Origin: Teratosphaeria epicoccoides
Taxonomy: Eukaryota; Ascomycota; Dothideomycetes; Mycosphaerellales; Teratosphaeriaceae
Direction: 5' to 3'
Length of the DNA stretch: 64,000 nt
NCBI GenBank assembly: GCA_021401465.1
Contig: JADDMT010000011.1
Span: 124,001 to 188,000, forward strand
The notes below the pieces were generated by a model, which made no database searches, was not told where the DNA came from, and saw nothing but the letters and a program-made list of their open reading frames with translations. The translations under genes and the position numbers were made by a program. This document shows, piece by piece, positions 41,148-52,282 of this stretch; position 1 is the stretch's first letter; each line of letters starts with the position of its first letter.

Positions 41148-43793
41148 TCAATGCTTCAACCCCTCCAAATAAGCAACCAACCTCTTCTTAATCACAACCC
41201 CAACCAACCTCCCCGTCCCCTCCTCCACCACCATCAAATGCCTCAGCCCCAACTTCCCAAACATCTCCACCACAAACTCCATCGGCGCCCTTTCACACAC
41301 ACAAACCGGCGTCCTGTCCACGAACCCGCCGAGATCAAAATTCCCCTCCTCCGCATCCCCCAACAGCCTCACCTCTGCATCCTGCGCATACACCTTCCCT
41401 AACTTCCTCAACCCGAATTCCAGCTCCCCCTCCGCAATGTAGCCTTGCAGCATACTCCCATTCTGCACCAACACAAGCCCGGCGTCCATGAGCCCGCGGG
41501 ATTTCAGACGCGAAAGTTTCTGCTCGAGCATGCTGCGCGGGACTTTGTTGCTGGAGGGGACCACGACGGTGATCTCCTCCATTGTCTGCTTAGGCGGGAT
41601 CAACTCCGCCGCCACGGCTCCCTGATGCTGCACGAGCTGCAGCGCGTGCTCGCTGTCCAGGAACGGATGTCCCAGCACCGTCTGCGCCAGATCGTACACG
41701 CTCTCCCTGCCTATGGCGTCTGCGACCCATTTTGCGACCAAGATGGCGATCATGTGCGGGAGGATATATTCCAGCTCTCCGGTCAACTCGAACATGATGA
41801 CACAAAGCGAGATCGTCATCCTAGACACGCCAGCCAGAAACGCAGCCGCGCCGACCATGGCGAAGATCCCCGGCGAAATCGTCGTGACGCTCTGCCCCAC
41901 AAGCCTCCCGAAAAACGCTCCAGCATCCAGCGCCGGTATAATGACACCAGACGGCACCTTGATTCCAAAGGTAATCACCGTAAGCACCAGCTTCACCAGA
42001 CTCCCATAAGCAAGCCACCCAACATACTCTCCCCTCCCCTCCTCCCTCGCCTCATTCACACACACCCAACTACCCGTCGAACCCTCATCCCGACAATCGA
42101 CCAGCAAATTCTTAATCACCACATCCCCCGGCTCCCTCGTAATCGGATTGGGAAACTGCAGCAACGTCGTAGCCAACACCACCAACGCCACCTCAAATAC
42201 GGGATACTCCTTGACCATCCCAAAACTCCTAAACCACCTACTCCACAAAAAATTCAAGCGACAAAATAAACCCCCAAAAACCCCCCCGACCACGCCCAAG
42301 AAACCAAAGATACAGAAATCCACCGCATCATACCCCGTCCCATAGTGCGTCTCGAACAACACCAACTTCCCCGTCCCCATCGGATTCAGCATCTTGAGCG
42401 TGATGGCCGCGCACATGCTCCCCAGGAACGCGCGCCACAGCACTTTGCGCGGGAAGTACGTGGAGATCTCCTCGTAGCTGAAGAGCACGCCGCCGATGGG
42501 CGCGCCGAAGGCCACGGAGAGCCCGGCGGCGCAGGCCGCAGAGAGCATCTCCCGCATCGCGCGCCCGTTGGCGCGGTATTTGGGGAAGAGCGAGGCGAGC
42601 TGGAAGCCGACGCTGGTGGAGATGTGCACGAAGGGGCCTTCTTTGCCGAGGCACATGCCGGTGGCGACGGCGAAGATGGCGCCGAGGGCTTTGGTGAGGA
42701 GGACTTTGACTATGGTGGGGTTGGCTCAGCATTGTTCTCTTTTTCTTTGACTTTCTTTTCTCTTCCTTCAGAGGGACTTCGGGGGGAGGGACCTGCGTCT
42801 TACAGTCTAGGAAGTTCGGGATCACGAAACCGGAGAGAATGGTCTTGATCTCGGGGATCCCGCTCCCGGCAGCCATGTACATCACCTTTCCGCCCCTCAC
42901 GGGCTCCGCCAGCATCTCGTCACCAGCTCCGCTCTCACCACCACCACCTCCTCCATCCCCCGCAGTCGGCAACGCGCACTTGGTCAGCATCGTCAGACTC
43001 GAACTCACGACCCCAAACACCATCGCGAGGCCCACATAAATCGCGAAACTCGCCACATAGCTGTCCGCCCATTCCCGGAAAGCCGGACACTCCGCTCCCG
43101 TCTCCGGACCCGCGCCGCCCAGCACCAGCAGCGGCGTTCGATCCTCGCAGCAGGCCTCGCGGTTGCGGAAAGGGTGAGTGCTGCAGTACCCTTGTTTCCT
43201 GTCCCTCCGAATCAGTGCGAAAGAGGGAGACTTTTGGGTTTCGGGAGGGGGAAGGCTTACCAGTCTGAGACTGTGGCTTCGGCGACGTCGACGCAGAAGG
43301 CCACGCAGGCTGTGAGGCAGCCGGTCAGCGCCGCGGCGATCCAGCCGGAGGCTGCGTCGAAGCGTTTGAGGAGGTGGGCGCGGAGGCCGCGGCGCGCGTG
43401 GAGGGCGCGCAGGCGGTAGGAGTCTTTGACCTGTGTGGCACGCGCGCGGGTTAGACGACTCCCTCGGCCGCGAGTGCCTCATTTTGGTTTGGCGAGGCGA
43501 CGTACGAGGTCGTGCAGCCAGTCGATGGTGCTGTAGTCGTTGTACGGCAGCCTCTCCCCGACCGAGCTGCCGGCGAGTTTCTGCTCGTCGTTCGCGACGT
43601 GGCTTTGCGTGATCGAGCTCGCCTCCTCGTCTTGCCACATCAACCTGCTTATCCTGCGATCTTTACTGAATCTGCGCTGCGCCTCTCCGCCGCCGCTTCC
43701 AGCATCGTGAGGAGCGAGGAGTGGGCTTCGCTCGTGCGCGGAGGCCTCTGTCATTTCGGACGGCGGCGGCGGCGGCGGTGGTGGTGGCGGCAT
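41148..43793 (-). CDS. CLC-family chloride/proton exchanger (Gef1-like)
   Basis: Intracellular chloride transporter that supports acidification and copper/iron loading of Golgi-endosomal compartments. Exon 1 (from 43793, or Met at 43754) carries a 10-Pro run, a cytosolic tail and IDWLHDLV. Later exons give KDSYRLRALHAR, TAACVAF-like helix B, QGYC..CCEDRTPLLVL, and MYMAAGSGIPEIKTILSGF, then the exon after 42,720. Filter motifs are GSGIPE, GKEGPFVH (gating Glu) and GVIIPALDAGAFFGRLVG. The exchanger-type Glu is in SYEEISTYFP, so an antiporter is more likely than a channel. Two CBS domains follow from about 41,600 to 41,150 (MEEITVVVPSSNK.., RTPVCVCERAPMEFVVEMF..). The large loop with seven Gly in GDGGGGGGESGAGD is unusual. 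The last exon is open to 42656 upstream. Confidence 0.92.
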
Positions 43794-43796
43794 CTC
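43757..43796. repeat. GGC/GCC trinucleotide run
   Basis: Near-perfect repeats of the triplet GGC/GGT on the plus strand, encoding ten prolines at the N-terminus of the CLC protein. Such tracts often vary in length. Confidence 0.7.
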
Positions 43797-44775
43797 GCTC
43801 GCCTCTCGTCTTCAGGTGCTGTGACGCCCCGAAGAAGCGAATGGCGAAGGGGGGAGGTGGGAAGGGCGAGAAGGAAAATGAAGCACAGAGGGTTCGGCGG
43901 TCGAGCTGCATGACGTGCATGGCTAGAGGCAGATTGTTCGAGTTGTGCGGGTGTGTTGGGGGGAGTGCGATGTGCTTATCTGAGTTGTGCTTGATAACGG
44001 TAGATAGACATGCTGCAGGAGGCCGGAAGGGGTTTAGAAGGGGTTTGTTCGATGTGTGCGGGAAGTTTCTCGCATTCTATGTGTTGTTGGTTGGGGGCTG
44101 GCTGCTTGGTGACACCAGAGTCGGTGGTGGAGGATTGTGGTTTGGGCGAATATTGTTGTGGATTATTACATGTGTCAACAGTGGATGTGTGGTGGGCGAT
44201 GAGATGCAGGGATGATGAGCCTCGGGGTCTCGGCAGCGGTGGATGATGGATGGATCAGGTCGTCCGGCACGGAGTAGTCAGGTCATTTTGTGATTACCTT
44301 CGTATGATGCTCACAGGCGACCACCAACACACCAGAGCACAAGGAATATTAATGTCTGACAAAGATACACACCGACAATTCCAAGTCTGAAACACTGGGG
44401 GCAGGCGGGCATTGATAGTCAATGAGGAAGTGGAAGGTGCGTTCCATCTCGACCCCGCTACTGTCGTCATCCCACTTCGCACCTTCAATTATAGCAACGA
44501 GACATTGGAAGGTGCGTCCATCTCGACCCCGCGATTGTCGTCATCCCACTTCGCACCTCCAATGCAGGTGTTCTGCACAGCAGTAGTGCGAGGTAATGCC
44601 GTAGTGCGGTAGGGTGATGTGCTTGTCCATGGCTTGCTTCTTCTGCAAATCCTCTCGTCAATTTCCCTCCCGCCTGCATTGTCCGTTACTGCTCGATTGC
44701 GAGCTTGATCACGTCGAGGAGTGAAGGCTAACATGCTGCATCTGCAAGCACCAAACTACACTCGCAGTCATCAGC
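43794..44775. other. Divergent intergenic, CLC / ethanolamine kinase
   Basis: A 982 bp gap between divergent starts. Apart from the repeat pair at 44431-44562 nothing is recognised. The first 400 bp are G-rich on the plus strand. Confidence 0.45.
44431..44562. repeat. Direct repeat pair with inverted ends
   Basis: Two 57-58 bp units at 44431-44488 and 44506-44562 are nearly identical, differing by a one-base indel and a few substitutions. A 17 bp spacer separates them. Each unit starts with GGAAGGTGCG and ends with its inverse (CGCACCTTC or CGCACCTCC), so each could fold as a hairpin or be a small inverted-repeat element. The pair lies 214 bp upstream of the ethanolamine kinase start. Confidence 0.75.
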
Positions 44776-46211
44776 ATGTCGGAGTCTACCGCCCGCCCGC
44801 ACCCCGTGCAGCCTGTCGACAGCCCGCTCACTCTGCGGCACATCCCCTTTCACTTCGACCATGAGCACGCGGACGAGTCGGCGTTGGGCCTGGTGCAGGC
44901 GTTGAATGAGGACTGGAAGACGGCCGACGGGCCGGTCGTGTTTGTCCGCTTTACAGATGGTCCGTTCGCTCACCCATTCCATTGCGGAGGGGACTGGAGG
45001 CGAGAGAGTGGCGCAGGCGCTGACAGGGGACACGACTCATGTATCTACAGGAATCACCAACACCCTCACCAAAGCCGTCAAGAAGAAGCCCGGCTTGACC
45101 GAAGCCGAGGTCGACGATGAAGCCATCCTCATCCGCGCCTACGGCAAGGGCACCGACGTCTTGATCGACCGGGAAAGAGAACTCCGTGCACACAATCTGT
45201 TGGCCACCCTCAATCTCGCGCCCCCGCTCCTGGCACGTTTCGACAATGGCAAGCATCCGAGCACCGCTCCGACCCCGCTGCGAGGCATATGCTGACACGG
45301 CCGAGAGCCGCTTTGTAGGCCTGATGTACCGCTTCATCCAAGGTGACGTTTGTGCGCCAGGAGACCTCCGCAGGCCGGAAGTGTACAGAGCTGTGGCCAA
45401 GCGGCTGGGACAATGGCATGGCAGCTTGCCCATCTCAGCCATCACCAACACGCCGAATCTAGTCGACACTCCCGTCGGCGAACACTGCGCACCCAACCAC
45501 GGCAAGCATTCCCGCCCTTCGCCAAATCTGTGGACGGTGATGCAGCAGTGGATCGACGCGCTACCAAACGAGACCGAGGAACAACGAAAGCGCAATGATG
45601 CACTCGAAACCGAATGTGCGTGGCTGTCAGAACAGCTCGGCAACACTCCGGGCCTGGTAGAAGGCAAAGACTACATCTTCGGCCACTGCGATCTCCTGTC
45701 AGGAAACGTCATTGTCGAAAAGCCCTCCGGCTCCGGCACCAAGTTCGACGGCCAAGAACGCCCTGTCTCCTTCATCGACTACGAATACGCCACCCCTGTC
45801 CCCGCCGCCTTCGACATCGCCAACCACTTCGCCGAGTGGGCCGGCTTCGACTGCGACCACTCCGCCGTCCCGACCCGAAAACAACGCATAGACTTCCTCA
45901 AGGCCTATGTCGGCTCTTTCCGCTACCACTCGATCAACGATCTCGATAATGTCGTCCTGGAAGTCGATCCACATAACGACGTGGCGCAACTGAACATGCA
46001 AGTCGACCTCTTCCGAGGTGTACCAGGGTTTTATTGGGGGATTTGGGCGCGAGTACAAGCGATGATAAGTCAGATCGACTTTGACTATGCTTCGTATGCG
46101 GAGCAGAGGCTCGGCGAGTACTGGACCTGGAAGGCGGAATTCGATGGCTCGCGAGCCAAGGAAGGCAGGGAAATGCCGTTGCGCGAAAGAAGATGGGCCG
46201 AGGAGGAGTGA
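44776..46211 (+). CDS. EKI1: Ethanolamine kinase
   Basis: Cytosolic kinase of 424 aa that phosphorylates ethanolamine (possibly choline) in the first step of the CDP-ethanolamine route to phosphatidylethanolamine. Exons are 44776-44959, 45051-45248 and 45319-46211. Intron 1 starts GTCCGT. Intron 2 (45249-45318) starts GCAAGC and ends GTAG; only this GC-AG join restores ARFDNGLMYRFIQG. The kinase signatures are LIDRERELRAHNLL in the N-lobe, the Brenner motif FGHCDLLSGNV (catalytic Asp, metal Asn) and SFIDYEYA (DFG-like metal site). FDIANHFAEWAGFDCD is diagnostic of the choline/ethanolamine kinase family. Sequence alone favours ethanolamine over choline but does not prove it. Confidence 0.93.
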
Positions 46212-46739
46212 TGTGTGGTTTGCTTGGAGAGCTGCGGATTGGGCTATCTCAACATAGCGCACCGATGCAGTGATTCTTGTACACACGCATATGCAGATGT
46301 CTGGATGGATGCTGGAATGTGGACTGAGGCGCATACTGGTGGGATCCTGAAAAGTTTGTTTTTGGAAAGCGTTTGGGAATTCTTGGGGAGACGACTTGTG
46401 TATCACTTGTCGTCTTCAACATGACGATACCCGCACGGCGAGTCGGTTGCCTGTGTATATTTCTGAAAAAAAAAGCAGAGATTGTACACATTCTCTACTT
46501 TAAGAAAAGTGGACATTGAAAGGGTTTTGTCAGGCTGATGGTAGGAGCGTTGGATGTTTTCTGCTTTTATTGCTACTAATGAGTGAGTATCTGGATGAAA
46601 CCGGAAAGCTAATCGCAGCGTGCAGGACATCCATCCTTCCATCATCACATCATTCAGCGGGGCACAAACCTCCGCAGCCCATATCGCCATCTCACTCCCC
46701 ATCCACCCACCACAGCACCTCTCCACCCCATCCCCACTC
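46212..46739. other. Convergent intergenic
   Basis: A 528 bp stretch with a poly-A tract near 46,466. It lies between the 3' ends of ethanolamine kinase and the 2EXR-like gene. Nothing recognised. Confidence 0.5.
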
Positions 46740-48774
46740 TCACCGACTCGTGCACCTCCCCAAAACTTTCACCCCGAAGCCCCTCACTTCCCCACCCGCC
46801 ACCCACTGCCCATCGTGCTGACTTGGCAACGTCGGCGCCCGCCGCTGCACCACCAAAAACCCGGACAACCTCCCCTGCCGCGCAAAAGCGCCCCCAAAAG
46901 CCGTCACGATGTCTGCGAGGCCGAGCGTGCGGATGCCGATGCCTTGACTCTGCGCTCGACCGACCCACTCGACAAAGTGCGTCTCAGTCTGACAAGGCGT
47001 CTCGGACTCGCGGCATTTGCAGAAAACCTCCATGTCGACGCGATCTGGAAAAAACCACAAAGGAAGGGAAGGTTAGCGCGCGGTCGCCAGCGCCAGTCAG
47101 TCGCCAAATGCTCTACTCACCTGCGTCCGCCGCCCGGAACGACATCTTCAACACTCTGCCCCTCGCCGCCGCCGCCGCCTCCCCCTCGTCCTTCTCCGGC
47201 TCGTGCAGCACCTGCTCCGCATACCCCAGCCCCACCCCAAAAGCATGCAACCAACGCACATACTCCAGCCTGGAAGCGCTCTCGCCGAGCTCGAACCGGA
47301 ACGGCAGGCCGCTGACGGCGGTGGTGAAAGGAGCGCGGAACTCGTCGCGGACGGCACGGCTCGTGTAGAGCAGGTTCAGCGCGCGCAGCCAGTCGTCTTG
47401 CGCATCGGCGGCTTTGCAGTAGGCCGCGAGGACCGCATCGTAGATCTGCGTCCTGATTTCGAGGTGGAGGTTCAGCAGGCCCCAGGCGGTGCCGAGGCGG
47501 CCGGATCGCCATTGTCGGTCTTGCTGGAGCAGTCGGATTTTGCATGCGTCGGAGAATGAGGAGCTGGGGCCTGGCGCGGGCTGGTTTGCGGGCGTGGCGT
47601 CCTGCGTCTGACCGCATTCTTCGAGATGGGCTTCGCGGAGCTGCTGGGCGATGGAGAGCACTGACGATTCCGAGGTTTCTGCGCTTCTCGAATCTGAGCT
47701 GCTCTTGCGGCGGTTGAAAGGGGTCTTGACGAGTGGTTGCGAGCTCGATTCGTCTGGAGCATCAACATTGTCTCGTGTCGATTGCGAGGTCTCCAAGGCG
47801 TCTTGCGGCTCGTTGTCGGGCTGTGATTCTGTGACTGGCTCAGCGACTCCCTCGCCATCCTCCGGCGATGAGCATGATGGTGAAGCTGGCCTCGTTGAGC
47901 AGGTATATCTGAGCTCTAGATCTGAATCGTCATCGTATAGAGCCGGCGGCACAGATTCGGCAACATTGACTGAGGCTCCAGTTTCGTGATCATCTACATC
48001 GCTTGCCTCAGGTCTGATGGAGCTGCAATATCTAAGCTCCAGGTCAAAATCATCGGCGTCCGGTGGTGGTGGCAACGATTCGGCAACATTGACTGAGGTG
48101 TCGGTCTTGAGAACAACTGCGTCACCGGCATCAAGCCTGACAGGGCTGGAGCATCTCAACTCTGGGTTGGAACCACCATATACCAAATTTGGTAGCGACA
48201 GGTTGGCAGAGTCGACTGGAGAATCATCCTTGAGAGCAAGGCCGGCGTTCGACCCGGGGAGCAGTGGCAAGAAATCCGTGAAGTCGATCGACGTGATAGT
48301 GGCGCTAAGCTTCAGATCATCATCGTGTGCGGGCGGAGAGTTACTCAGTGTGTTTGACCCGCGATGGAAAGGCGTGAGATTGGCATTTGAGCTTTCCAGA
48401 TGGCTTGCTGATTCTTCGTGCAGCGTGGTCGACGCCCTGTCATCCTCAATACCACCAGCGTGAGCAGGAGCATCTTTCATACCAGAGTACACATCGTCGC
48501 TGTCTGTCGTAATCTCGCCGCACTCAATCACTGAAACTATACTGGGTTCAGAACGCTGCTGGGTACAATGCGAAGTCTCTGCGTGAACCTCAACGTTGCC
48601 TCCAGCCTCGTTCGATTCTGACGTGGCAGCCTCAATATCCGGATCCTGCGGTGCATTCGCTATGAAGACTTTGCTGCCATTCGGCTCCCGCCAGTTGCGC
48701 CTTCGCCATGCAGTCCGGGAAGGCGTCCAGTCCGCCTGTTGTCTGTCAAGAATTCTCTTGCCGTACATTGCCAC
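46740..48774 (-). CDS. Uncharacterised protein with internal repeats and 2EXR/F-box-like C-terminus
   Basis: About 655 aa in two exons, joined across a short intron near 47,060-47,120 (GCAG|GTGAGT..TTCCAG|ATCGCG). Not assigned to a named gene. The N-terminal 330 residues are acidic and Ser-rich and contain three diverged copies of a module of roughly 45 residues: a variable start, then LELRY-CSSIRPE-type, then a tail ending SVNVAES(L/V)PP. The C-terminal part (LHLEIRTQIYDAVLAAYCK..LNLLYTSRAVRDEFRAPF) resembles the LPxEIRxxIY domain (2EXR) frequent in fungal proteins. The final exon adds CKCRESETPCQTE and RRAPTLPSQHD. Function cannot be inferred; a protein-interaction role is only a guess. Confidence 0.65.
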
Positions 48775-49920
48775 CCGAGGTTAATTGTAGCCACGTAGGA
48801 GGGATGTGAGTGCGCAAGACCTGAGGATATCAGTGGGCGCTTCTGCTAATACCAGGAGGGTGCGCCACTATACGGAAGTGTTACAGTAAAGAAAGCATGG
48901 ACCGAGGTCAGTGTCTGGAGTACTCAAGCAGTCACACCGATGAAGTTCTTGAAAGGGCATCAACTACTCCGGACGGTCAGCGCGAGCTAGCCTGACATTT
49001 GGTGGGCTCCGCAGTTACACGCTCGAAGCTTCATGCTGACATCCTGAAAGTCAGCCAATGATCGACGTGGCATAGGAAGTATGCAACACCCGCCGGACTG
49101 GGAGCTCATGTGCGCATTGCCAAGATGGTGGCCGACTGCGCTCAACAGATCACGTTGCTCGGGCATGGTTGTCTGTACTAGCGCTGGAGTCCAAAGCACA
49201 AATTTCAGCTGTCGGCGTCTTCACACGATGTCTGAAAAGACTTCTCTGTGCGAGCACCGCCGTGGCTTAGATTACTCGGCAACCAGCTGGATTCAAATTA
49301 CCCCTTATTAGTGGAATTCAGATCATTGATGACTGCAGTCCCTTAGTAAGAGGAGCATATTACAGAATTGGCTGGCCGCATGGCGTTACTTACCCTTATT
49401 CAGAGATTGACAATGCATGCATTCTGCCCGCAGGTTTTCTGTCTCCAGTACATTGTGACTCTTGGGATCCAATGTTTGTATTCGCAGGTCCAGTCGTGCT
49501 CAGCATGATCTCTGGAGTTTGCCTGGTGCAATGAGAGGTCTGGAGCAAGCTTGAGCGACTCAATCTATTCATGACCGAGAGACATCAGCTGGGTTGTGAA
49601 GCTGGTGAGACCGGCATATTTCCCAGAATGCCTTTTGACTGCCGTAATGGACCTCCAAGGCTTTTGTTTACGCTAAGGGCTTGAAGCGGGTCTTGCCGCG
49701 TAGATTTAGTTGAGTAACCAATCAACATGTTTCATTAATATAATGTGCCTCTCACGGCGGTCGATTCGGAAGTGCACGACCTCCTTCGCGTCTTGACGTG
49801 TCAAGGTTGCTCGGCTTGTTGGAGAGCCTTATCATCACGCGTCAGACTGGCCGTCAAAATTTCTCATGACCACCTGCTTCGTCTCAAGCCTAGCAGTAGA
49901 GCAGAGCTACGCTTGCAGCA
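48775..49920. other. Divergent intergenic upstream of DPB4
   Basis: A 1.15 kb stretch. Its second half (49,300-49,760) is AT-richer than the surroundings. Nothing recognised. Confidence 0.45.
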
Positions 49921-50896
49921 ATGCCTCCAAGGAAGTCAAACGTCTCGACCACCTCAAACGGGGTAGACGAAGGCATTGATGAAGCTCCAGTGAAGCAGTC
50001 CAAGGAAAAAGACAAGGAGAAAGATGGCATGAGTATCGAAGTACGCTCTCCCAGAATTGCTGCTTGTTGCTTGTACTAACGTGCGCAAGGACCTCACTCT
50101 GCCCAAATCTATGGTCGCCAGACTCGCAAAGGGCGTTCTCCCGGCCAACACGCAAATCCACAAAGATGCTTTATTGGCCCTGCATAAGAGCGCCACCGTC
50201 TTCGTCAACTACATTGCCTCCCAGTAAGCTCCTCCTGAGCCGAAGTACTTCAAATCCTTCAACATGTACCTTTCGCTGACACTGAAACAGGTCTGCCGAT
50301 AATGCACAAAGCAGCGGCAAGAAAACGATCATGCCGCCAGATGTATTGGCCTCCCTGAAGGATGCCGAGTTTGAAAACTTCTTACCAAGATTAGAAGCAG
50401 AGCTCAAAAGTGAGTTCGCCACATTGTGGAACAGCACATAGTTCGGCGTTCGCTGGAACCGTCTACTAATGGAATGCCAGAGTACAATGACATACAATGT
50501 GACAAGCGCAACACATATCGCAAGAAAGTCAAAGATGACAAAGCTGCCGCTGCAGAAAAGGAGGCGCCACAGGACGGTGCCCAGGACAGCGAGTCGGCTG
50601 CAGCTACTACGAACGGTCTCAATGGCCATGCTGAGGGCGAGAATGGGGAACGTCCCGCCAAGAAGTTGAAGGGTGATGCTGGCCAGTCAGTAATGCATGA
50701 TGCAGCGGTAGACGAGGCCAACATACAAGACGAAGACGACCATGAGGATGATGTGGATGACGAGGATGACGGAGACGAGGACGCAGCTGATGATGATGAG
50801 GTCGAGGAGGATGGTCAGGATGAGACGGCAGATGACCTTGAGGAGGACAGAGGCGGAGTGCGGGACGAGGCGCTCGATGGCTCTGAAAGTGATTAG
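49921..50896 (+). CDS. DPB4: DNA polymerase epsilon histone-fold subunit (DPB4-like)
   Basis: Small subunit of DNA polymerase epsilon, also shared with CHRAC/ISW-type chromatin remodellers, that dimerises through an NF-YB-type histone fold and binds DNA. It has 262 aa in four exons: 49921-50040, 50090-50223, 50291-50409 and 50481-50896. All joins are in frame, and introns 1 and 3 carry TACTAAC/TACTAAT-like branch points. The fold shows LPKSMVARLAKGVLPAN, TQIHKDALLALHKSATVFVNYIASQ and IMPPDVLASLKDAEFENFLPRLEAELKKY. The C-terminal 90 residues are almost entirely acidic (DEDDHEDDVDDEDDGDED), normal for Dpb4. The alternative would be an NF-YB-like subunit such as a CCAAT factor, but the acidic tail and IMPPDV favour Dpb4. 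Confidence 0.93.
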
Positions 50897-52282
50897 GTGC
50901 TGTGGCGAGCATGTACACTGTGTTGAAGTGGTTGGAAATGCATAGCGAGGCGTTCGGTGGGACGTGCAAATAGCGAAATTGCCGAGCGGGTCAAGCAAAC
51001 TCCGTCACCAGTCATGAGGCTCAGCGTTTCGATGTGTGTCCGTAATGTAGGATAAGGAAGTTGAGCTTCACCAAATTCGGCGGCTGTTGAGCAACAAGTC
51101 GTTCATGCTTCAACACCTATTTCTAAGCGATATAATCAATTTAACCGGCCAATTCGGGAATTCCCGAAGGTGCCAATTAATTACAAGCCCTGCTAGCGCA
51201 ATGGTAGCGCGCCAGACTTCTATTTGAGTCTGAAGGTCTTCTGATCTTCGTTAACGCGCTCTGCACCGGAATCTGGAGGCTGCGGGTTCGAGGTGTGTTG
51301 CGCGTGTACTTTGTACGTGTTGTGTTCTCTTTGACCGTTTCGCTGACAGTAGGTAGTCCCGCGTGGGGTGTTCCCGACACATTCTTGCTTTTTCCCTCCA
51401 TTTCGTTCACAACTAGGAGGTAGGCCTTCTTTTTGACCGCTCAAGGTTTCATCACGGAGGGGCTGAGCATTCACTATTCTCTGGAATTACTTGCGCTCAG
51501 TGAGCAGTGAATCGCGTAGGCCATCCTCGCCGCAGGAGGCCTTGCGATATCTCGATCATCAATGACTGACAGTATGGACGCGACTATTCAACGTTCAACA
51601 GCTTCACGAATCCACGCGCAATATATGACACAAATTAGGTAGTGGTCTCGTGAGAACGAGCGATGGTGAGGATGTTCAAATGTTGTCTTGACCAGGGAAT
51701 TGCACATAACCTCATATCCATGCCGTCATCTGTTGCTGCGTAAGAAATGCCCCGCTCCCTGAGCAAAATGTACAACAGAGCAGCCGCAACAAAAACCTTC
51801 GCGAAATATAGTCGATATCAGTCTGATTTCTAAAAGCATCACGAAAGCAGTAACCGGGGGTATCAACGATCAATGCAACATCATCCACACAATAGCCTTG
51901 ATCCTGCGCTATGCTGTATTATGCCATTCCAACCATCAAAAAACCCTCTTTCCAGAAGAAAGCCATCAAAAGATCCAGAGTGGCCAACCAGCGGATCTGC
52001 GCGCAAGCCAAGAAGCAGGGTGCCATATTTGAGAGAGGAAAAGAAAAGCCAACAGCGTCGTTATGTGTGCAAGTCAATCACAGATTGGGGTCGATGCACG
52101 CGCCATAAGAAATGTCGTCTTTCGTCCGAGTTGAGTGTATTAGCTGCTGTGAGGTGAAGAATCACTTCCCGTTCATCCGTCGTGTTATTCTTTCTGAACG
52201 CCTGTGCAAGATGCCTGGACCGAGATCGGAGAAATAGATTACGAGCCGTGTATGCGAGAAATCTTTCCTGTACCCCAGTGCT
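50897..52282. other. Convergent intergenic containing a tRNA-like sequence
   Basis: A 1.39 kb stretch. Apart from the tRNA-like feature at 51187 nothing is recognised. Frames such as 51873-52157 show no domain. Confidence 0.45.
51187..51305 (+). tRNA. tRNA-Arg(UCU)-like sequence with a 48 nt intron; 3' half degraded
   Basis: The 5' part folds well: seven-base acceptor strand, a GCGC/GCGC D-stem around AATGGTA, and anticodon stem CCAGA with loop CTTCTA, anticodon TCT at 51219-51221. The matching TCTGG lies at 51272-51276, so an intron of 51223-51270 sits at the canonical position after base 37. The B-box GGGTTCGAG is present. The 3' T-stem (TGTGT) and 3' acceptor strand pair poorly with GCGGG and GCCCTGC, so this may be a pseudogene or a misplaced 3' end. 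The mature length would be near 71 nt. Confidence 0.45.

Noticed and set aside
41445..42269. 274-codon plus-strand frame within CLC
   Set aside because: Antisense shadow of the CLC CBS and membrane exons, rich in His/Pro/Arg from skewed codons.
43328..43638. N-terminal part of a 436-codon frame spanning CLC exons
   Set aside because: Frame-shifted reading of CLC exons; the conserved CLC residues are in another frame.
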